NCBI GenBank assembly: GCA_946405515.1
Contig: CAMJHM010000003.1
Location: 1 to 64,000 of the forward strand
Source: an uncultured Fibrobacter sp.
GTDB taxonomy: Bacteria; Fibrobacterota; Fibrobacteria; Fibrobacterales; Fibrobacteraceae
Length of the DNA stretch: 64,000 bases
Direction of reading: 5' to 3'
Numbering within the stretch: position 1 is the first letter of the stretch; each line of letters begins with the position of its first letter. The position numbers and the translations under genes are program-made. Of the stretch, positions 58,991 to 64,000 are shown piece by piece. Under the pieces are notes generated by a model that made no database searches, had not been told where the DNA came from, and worked only from the letters and a program-made list of their open reading frames with translations.

Positions 58991-59030
58991 CGGGCAATAG
59001 CCCGCTTTTTTAGATAGTGTCAATGCCGAT
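58991..59030. repeat. right copy of ~40-bp direct repeat, spanning terminator and 3' end of the groES-like gene
   Basis: cgggcaatagcccgcttttttagatagtgtcaatgccgat. Confidence 0.85.
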
Positions 59031-59402
59031 GTCGAGGTCGGTGAGGTCGTTGCGAACCACGAGCAAAATGGCGTTCTGCGAGACGATGACGTAACGTTCC
59101 CCGTTGACTTCGATTTCGTAGCCGTTCTGGTGGAGGTACAGGGCCTCGTCGCCTTCGCGGACCTGGAGCGGCACATAGTTCACCTTTTCCGCAGGCTCGC
59201 CGCGGAACACGGAATCCGGGTCCTGATTCGCGGGAATCGGGAAGCCGGGGCCCACGCGCATAACGACGCCCGTATGCACGGCGTCGCGTTCTTTGACGCT
59301 CGGGGGCAGGTAAAGGCCGCCACCTGTGCGGTTGGAGGCTTCCAATGGCTTAATGAGGACTCGGTCACCAATCACGACGATATTCTTCAAGGCATCTATC
59401 AT
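59010..59402 (-). CDS. GroES-like co-chaperonin
   Basis: MIDALKNIVVIGDRVLIKPLEASNRTGGGLYLPPSVKERDAVHTGVVMRVGPG...EKVNYVPLQVREGDEALYLHQNGYEIEVNGERYVIVSQNAILLVVR. Confidence 0.88.
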   Translation of the reverse strand: MIDALKNIVVIGDRVLIKPLEASNRTGGGLYLPPSVKERDAVHTGVVMRVGPGFPIPANQDPDSVFRGEPAEKVNYVPLQVREGDEALYLHQNGYEIEVNGERYVIVSQNAILLVVRNDLTDLDIGIDTI

Positions 59403-59459
59403 GCCCCTAATATAAGAAATCTTCTTACGGACCACGCCTTTTTTGCCTATATTGGTTTC

Positions 59460-60752
59460 GTGATTTACCTTGTCATCTGGACAATCATCTTTGGAACCAT
59501 CGTCCTCGTCTTATTGAGGTCGCCCAAGGCGCGTAGCTGGTGGCGCATTTTCCGCTACAGTCGCAAGGTGAAAATCCTGAGCATCACCCTCCCGCTCCTG
59601 ATTTTGGCGCTCTCGGTTGCAAGTATCCTCACTCCGCCCAAACCGCAAAAGCCAATCGACGAGGAGGCTGTATTCCAAGAGTATGCCATGAACAAGGTTA
59701 CCGAGCTCCTGAAGAAGGGCGACTTTGTCTTGGGCGAAGGGGGCCTGGACAGTACCGCCACGCCCGAACTGGTCTATATCCTCCCCGCCGTCCTCCGGAT
59801 ATACAACAAAGAGGTGCGGCAAGCGACAACGCCCCACCTCGAACACATCAAGGACACGCTCGGCATAACGTTCGTCGGCTACAGGCAATTCAAGAACCGT
59901 GGCATCCGCATTCTCAAGAAACTCAGGCGCACTCTCGGCAAGCGCTACCTGGTGACGCTGACGAGCAGGGGTAGCCGCCACCTGCTGCAAATCGTCTACT
60001 TGGGCACTCCCTGGAACGGGGAACAGCTTTCGAGCCTGCCCGTCATGGAAGCCGCCTACATGCACGAAGTAGACCCTGCTCTGCTCATGTCACTCGTGAA
60101 GCACGTGTCCGACTTCCGGATGAACTACGAGAAAGACGTAAAGCACAAGGGGATGCTCGCACTGAAAGAAGGGACCGGGCTCGAACAGATTTTCATAGGC
60201 GCCGAAGCCCTCAAGAAGGAACTTGATGCAGGGACTCCTGTCGAAGACGCCATCATCCAGTTCTACCCACTGAACCCACCACACTCGTCACCGAAGGACT
60301 GGCGCAAAGACCCCATGCGGAGGTCTTGGACGGAACAGGTGCTCGGGGACATCCAGTTCTACCGCAACAACGGGCTCGACCTGACTGCAAAGGATGCAAA
60401 GGGCGGTTCGAAAAACAGGCTCCCCGCAATACTGCAGCCGCTCGTCCCCGTCGTCGGGGCACAGGCCGCGTCAAAGATTGCAGAGCTTCCGCCCGACTCG
60501 CAGGCGGCCATCCTCGAAGACGAATTGCTGGGCGATGTGCCCGAAATCGACGGCGAGAACATCGCGGCCATGCCCGCAGCAATCGCTCTGGACCCGGCCG
60601 CAAGCGACAGCGCCATGACATCCGTCCCAGAAGGAGCAAGCGCGGACTCCGCCAATCCGCAAACGGCGCCGATGCAGCCACCCGCGCCTCCTGCCCCCGA
60701 ACAAACGGACACAGCAGAAGAAACCGAAATTATCGACCTGAACGAACTCTAA
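59460..60752 (+). CDS. membrane-anchored hypothetical protein (start uncertain; ORF open from 59130)
   Basis: Two N-terminal hydrophobic segments, then VMEAAYMHEVDPALLMSLVKHVSDF (SLT-like flavour) and a Pro/Ala-rich tail. Upstream part of the ORF is antisense to groES-like; GTG at 59460 is one plausible start. Confidence 0.6.
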   Translation: MIYLVIWTIIFGTIVLVLLRSPKARSWWRIFRYSRKVKILSITLPLLILALSVASILTPPKPQKPIDEEAVFQEYAMNKVTELLKKGDFVLGEGGLDSTATPELVYILPAVLRIYNKEVRQATTPHLEHIKDTLGITFVGYRQFKNRGIRILKKLRRTLGKRYLVTLTSRGSRHLLQIVYLGTPWNGEQLSSLPVMEAAYMHEVDPALLMSLVKHVSDFRMNYEKDVKHKGMLALKEGTGLEQIFIGAEALKKELDAGTPVEDAIIQFYPLNPPHSSPKDWRKDPMRRSWTEQVLGDIQFYRNNGLDLTAKDAKGGSKNRLPAILQPLVPVVGAQAASKIAELPPDSQAAILEDELLGDVPEIDGENIAAMPAAIALDPAASDSAMTSVPEGASADSANPQTAPMQPPAPPAPEQTDTAEETEIIDLNEL

Positions 60753-60859
60753 GGCCGAACCTTCAACATCAATTCACACCTTCAACATTTATCAACATTC
60801 TATCCACAAAATACCCTAAAACAAGACACAATATTATTTTATTGTCCATCAATGAATTA

Positions 60860-60891
60860 CAAAAAGTCCTTTTTAACAAAGGACTTTTTTT
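60860..60891. terminator. bidirectional terminator between convergent genes
   Basis: aaaaagtccttt-ttaac-aaaggactttttt. Confidence 0.9.
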
Positions 60892-60929
60892 GATAGACTA
60901 TCAACAATCCGCCGGAAAAAGCCTGCTAC

Positions 60930-61766
60930 TTATTCTTCTTTTATATCCATGAGGCGTACGGCAGCTTTCCATGTTTCGAGATTTTGGAAACCGTCGCGCT
61001 GGCCGCCGCCGTAGCGGGCGTGCGCGAATTCTTCCACAAGGGATTCCCAGCCTTCAAGTTTTCCTTCTTTCACAAGGGCTTCTAGGTTCACTGCGGCCGC
61101 GGCCAGCCCCAGTTTATCCTGCACATATTCCTTGCAGGCGCCTTCCAGTTCCAGCAGCCATTCACGGCTGTCGGCGACGTTCACACGCTGCTTCAGCACA
61201 TCCATCCGCTCGCGGAGGGAGCGCGCGGCCGCACTTTTCGCCGCCTCCGCGGCCCGTGCCGCCGCGCGGCGCCGGGTGCGCCACAGGCCAGCCAAAAGCA
61301 CGCATACCGCAACAACCGCGCCCATTGCCAACGGCAGCGGGTTGAAGGGAGCATCCACGCGTACGGGCACAGATTCGCTGCGCAAGTCTATCGAAGACCC
61401 CAATGCGGTGGGAATTTCGAAACGGAGCGCCGGGATACTCAAGTTGCCCGTGTCCTGCACCATCAACTTATAAGTGAACGTAATCGAGGCAACCTCGGCG
61501 CCGTCCTTCACGGACCGCGCCGATTCCTGCGACATCCCAAGCTGGGTTAGGCCCTTCGCGGTCGCAGAACTCACGGGAACCACGAGCAAGGAACTCCCCT
61601 GCACGCTCCAGCTCACCGTCACCTGGTAATCGAATGTATCGCCTACAGTCAATGCGGGTACAGGGCTTGACGACACCGAAATGCCCAGTTGCTCCGGCGA
61701 GGGGAGCACCTGTTCCGGCGCAACGGAATCCGCGACGCCGTTATCGACCAAAGAATCACTTTCCAT
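60930..61766 (-). CDS. BatD-like membrane protein
   Basis: VGDTFDYQVTVSWSVQGSSLLVVPVSS...ITFTYKLMVQDTGNLSIPALRFEIP, single TM (PLAMGAVVAVCVLLAGLW), basic cytoplasmic C-terminal helix region. Confidence 0.6.
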   Translation of the reverse strand: MESDSLVDNGVADSVAPEQVLPSPEQLGISVSSSPVPALTVGDTFDYQVTVSWSVQGSSLLVVPVSSATAKGLTQLGMSQESARSVKDGAEVASITFTYKLMVQDTGNLSIPALRFEIPTALGSSIDLRSESVPVRVDAPFNPLPLAMGAVVAVCVLLAGLWRTRRRAAARAAEAAKSAAARSLRERMDVLKQRVNVADSREWLLELEGACKEYVQDKLGLAAAAVNLEALVKEGKLEGWESLVEEFAHARYGGGQRDGFQNLETWKAAVRLMDIKEE

Positions 61767-61849
61767 ATGCCAAGAATATACAAAAAGACCGCCGGAAAAC
61801 CCCGACGGCCATAAAAGATTTACGGAATAGGTATCCGATCCAGCTAAAA

Positions 61850-63265
61850 CTAGAACGGTTTCACGAACGCGCCATTGAGCAACTGGCTATACATCACCAA
61901 GAGGATATCGGTGAAGTAGCTAGCCGTGGAATTGCTCAATTCCTTAGTGTTGAATTCGGTCGTGCAGGAATTCAGCCATGTGGAATTCCCCGCAATACCC
62001 GTCGAACACCAAGCGCCGAGCCACATGCCGGCAACAACATTCGAGGTTTCATCGACACCGAGGCTCAAATTCCAGGAATAGCTCGTACCCAGAGCCAAAC
62101 TCTTCACATCTCCAGAGGCCTTATCCACAATAAACTTGTTCAGTTTGTTCAACACCGCCGCCGCACGGGGATCCTGATACCAATAGTAGTCCCACGCGAT
62201 ACGCCACGGGATACGTACGCTTTCTTTGTCAAAGCGGAAATACGTATCATCAGCGGATCCGTTCGGGGCCGCAATGGCAACGCCTGCAGCATTGCTCCAG
62301 TCCGGGAACACGCCGGTACCACCATCTTGTACCTTGGCCATATAGGTGTACATGGCATCCAAAACGCCATTCCAATCGTGCGAAGGATCAACCAGCGCAA
62401 ACAAGCGGAGGGCAACCGGAGAGAAATAGCTCAAGTTGTACGTAATTTCGTACTTGCCCGTACCATTCCACATGGAGGTATTGCCCGACAGGATAAGCTT
62501 GGAATTCGGTTCAATTTCGTTTTTCCAAAGATCATTGATAATAGCCAATGCGTCTGTCTTGTAGGGCTCGAGTTTTGTCCTGTAGTACATCAAAATCAAA
62601 GAAGTCGCTATATCCAAATCGGCATCCGTAGCGCTTCCCTTGTCGATAATGTCATACGAAAAACTTCTGACAATCCACGGCATGAGATTGCCGCCATTGT
62701 AGTCCCTGAATGCGCGATTGTAGTTCCAAAGGCGGAGGAAAGCATCATCGTCGCCCCTGAAGAACGACAGAAGCATGCCGTACCCGACACCTTCCGAAAC
62801 CGTGCAGGCACGAGATTTTAAGAGGCGGTTTGTAGCATCGTCAACTTTGCATTTTGCATATGCATAGGATGACTGCCATATAACACGGCCAGCAGGGAGA
62901 TACGCACTAGTGAATATTTCCGTAAAGTCACTCGCAATGGACGGATAAGTCCCCATATCCGATTCGATTGTCGCGAAATGTGCCGTTTTCCAACTATCGA
63001 ACAAGGTAACCGGCGCCGCGGCGTTTTTCGTCGTTGCGAGAGCCGCATAATCGCCAGATGGCGGAGGAGTGACATTCGATTCCGAAGTAGGCGTCGGAAC
63101 AATAGCGGAAGACAATCCCGGTATAATAACCGGATCCGCCGAAGAAGTCGGAGACGGCGGCACAACAGGATTGGAATTGGAGTGATCGGATGATTCGTCA
63201 CCGCAAGCAACCATCCCCATAAGGGATGCGCATAACAACGGCAACATGAGTTTCTTAACGAACAT
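61850..63265 (-). CDS. glycoside hydrolase family 8 lipoprotein
   Basis: Lipobox GMVACGD; SWKTAHFA...ACTVSEGVGYGMLLSFFRGDDDAFLRLWNY...GSATDADLDIATSLILMYYRT...WRIAWDYYWYQDPRA. Confidence 0.9.
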   Translation of the reverse strand: MFVKKLMLPLLCASLMGMVACGDESSDHSNSNPVVPPSPTSSADPVIIPGLSSAIVPTPTSESNVTPPPSGDYAALATTKNAAAPVTLFDSWKTAHFATIESDMGTYPSIASDFTEIFTSAYLPAGRVIWQSSYAYAKCKVDDATNRLLKSRACTVSEGVGYGMLLSFFRGDDDAFLRLWNYNRAFRDYNGGNLMPWIVRSFSYDIIDKGSATDADLDIATSLILMYYRTKLEPYKTDALAIINDLWKNEIEPNSKLILSGNTSMWNGTGKYEITYNLSYFSPVALRLFALVDPSHDWNGVLDAMYTYMAKVQDGGTGVFPDWSNAAGVAIAAPNGSADDTYFRFDKESVRIPWRIAWDYYWYQDPRAAAVLNKLNKFIVDKASGDVKSLALGTSYSWNLSLGVDETSNVVAGMWLGAWCSTGIAGNSTWLNSCTTEFNTKELSNSTASYFTDILLVMYSQLLNGAFVKPF

Positions 63266-63389
63266 ACAAGACCTCGTTTTTCCTAAAATATATATTTAAA
63301 ACGCTTTCCCAGTCATCTTGTGATGGAAAAACACCTTTGAGCGTGACCCAACGCACCCCCAACAAAGTATAACCACAAATAGAAACAAA

Positions 63390-63420
63390 AAAAGGGAGCC
63401 GCACCAACGACTCCCCCTTT
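63390..63420 (-). terminator. probable terminator after the 63434 gene
   Basis: aaaaaagggagccg...cgactccccctttc imperfect hairpin. Confidence 0.45.
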
Positions 63421-63433
63421 CATTTATTGACAA

Positions 63434-64000
63434 TTACTTCAGGATAATCTTGTTGCTGAAGTCAACAGCCTTGCCAGAAACACGAACCATGTAGACACCG
63501 GCATCGACGGAGGAAAGGTCGAGCGAGGAAGCGCCCTTGACCATGCCCTTCATGACAACGCGGCCCTGGAGGTTAATGACTTCGACAGAGGCATCAGAGG
63601 CAATGCCAGAGAAGGAAAGCGTACGGCCAGACACAAGAGCCTTCACGTTAGAAGCGGAGCGAACACTCCTGACAGCTACATCGCCTTGTTCAACGTACTG
63701 GCAGCCACTCTGATAGGGGCCGATCTGGCTGATACGGAACTTACCAGTGGACTGGTCATCGCCCTGGATCTTGAACTTCACGGCAACGAGCTGAGTGGCA
63801 GCAACAGCGGCGGTAATCTCGCCAGTGCCCCAGCCAGCCTGTTCAAATTCGGACCAAGGAACATCTACGACCTTACCATCGGAAGCCTTGGGCAACTGCT
63901 TCACCGGCGTATCATAGCCGAGAGAGGCATCGACTTCGTCACCGAGGCCCATTTCAAGCGTAGGAGCGTGCGTGCAAGAATAGGCGATACAAATACCACC
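63434..64000 (-). CDS. C-terminal part of a secreted protein with T9SS-like sorting domain (N-terminus outside window)
   Basis: GGICIAYSCTHAPTLEMGLGDEVDASLGYDTPVKQLPKASDG...FKIQGDDQSTGKFRISQIGPY...VEVINLQGRVVMKGMVKGASSLDLSSVDAGVYMVRVSGKAVDFSNKIILK. Confidence 0.8.
   Translation of the reverse strand, partial: GGICIAYSCTHAPTLEMGLGDEVDASLGYDTPVKQLPKASDGKVVDVPWSEFEQAGWGTGEITAAVAATQLVAVKFKIQGDDQSTGKFRISQIGPYQSGCQYVEQGDVAVRSVRSASNVKALVSGRTLSFSGIASDASVEVINLQGRVVMKGMVKGASSLDLSSVDAGVYMVRVSGKAVDFSNKIILK

Noticed and set aside
61634-62821. 395-aa + strand ORF opposite the GH8 gene
   Set aside because: Antisense shadow of GH8.

Overview
This 64 kb window is a gene-dense bacterial chromosome segment that reads like Fibrobacter. 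Indicators are TIGR02147/DUF4423 paralogs, a 'Fib_succ_major' (TIGR02145-like) domain, Ser-rich lipoprotein linkers, scattered plant cell wall CAZymes and T9SS-like C-termini. Housekeeping content: argA, folD, glk, a complete recC-recB-recD operon, apeB (M18), an MCE/MlaD protein, a pyrF-trmH-dxs-ispA operon, aroC, lpxK and a GroES-like gene. Carbohydrate-active content: GH30-like, frameshifted expansin, CE2-like esterase, GH8, and the C-terminus of a further secreted protein. I saw no CRISPR array, rRNA, convincing tRNA or complete prophage. The best candidate for an undescribed system is a two-gene cassette present three times: a TIGR02147/DUF4423 protein with an HTH-like N-terminus followed immediately by an unrelated surface lipoprotein. 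Two of the three copies share an inverted repeat over a TTGATT-17bp-TATATT promoter. Other notable observations: an AT-rich islet flanked by ~40 bp direct repeats derived from the 3' end of the groES-like gene; a small Cys-rich lipoprotein interrupted by TGA exactly at its lipobox; a palindrome plus heptamer composite repeat translated in frame into a TPR/BatC-like protein; a frameshifted expansin; a RavA/MoxR-like ATPase lacking a recognisable Walker B acid; and a diguanylate cyclase with a carbohydrate-binding-like sensor region. All family calls come from reading the translations; no database search was run.
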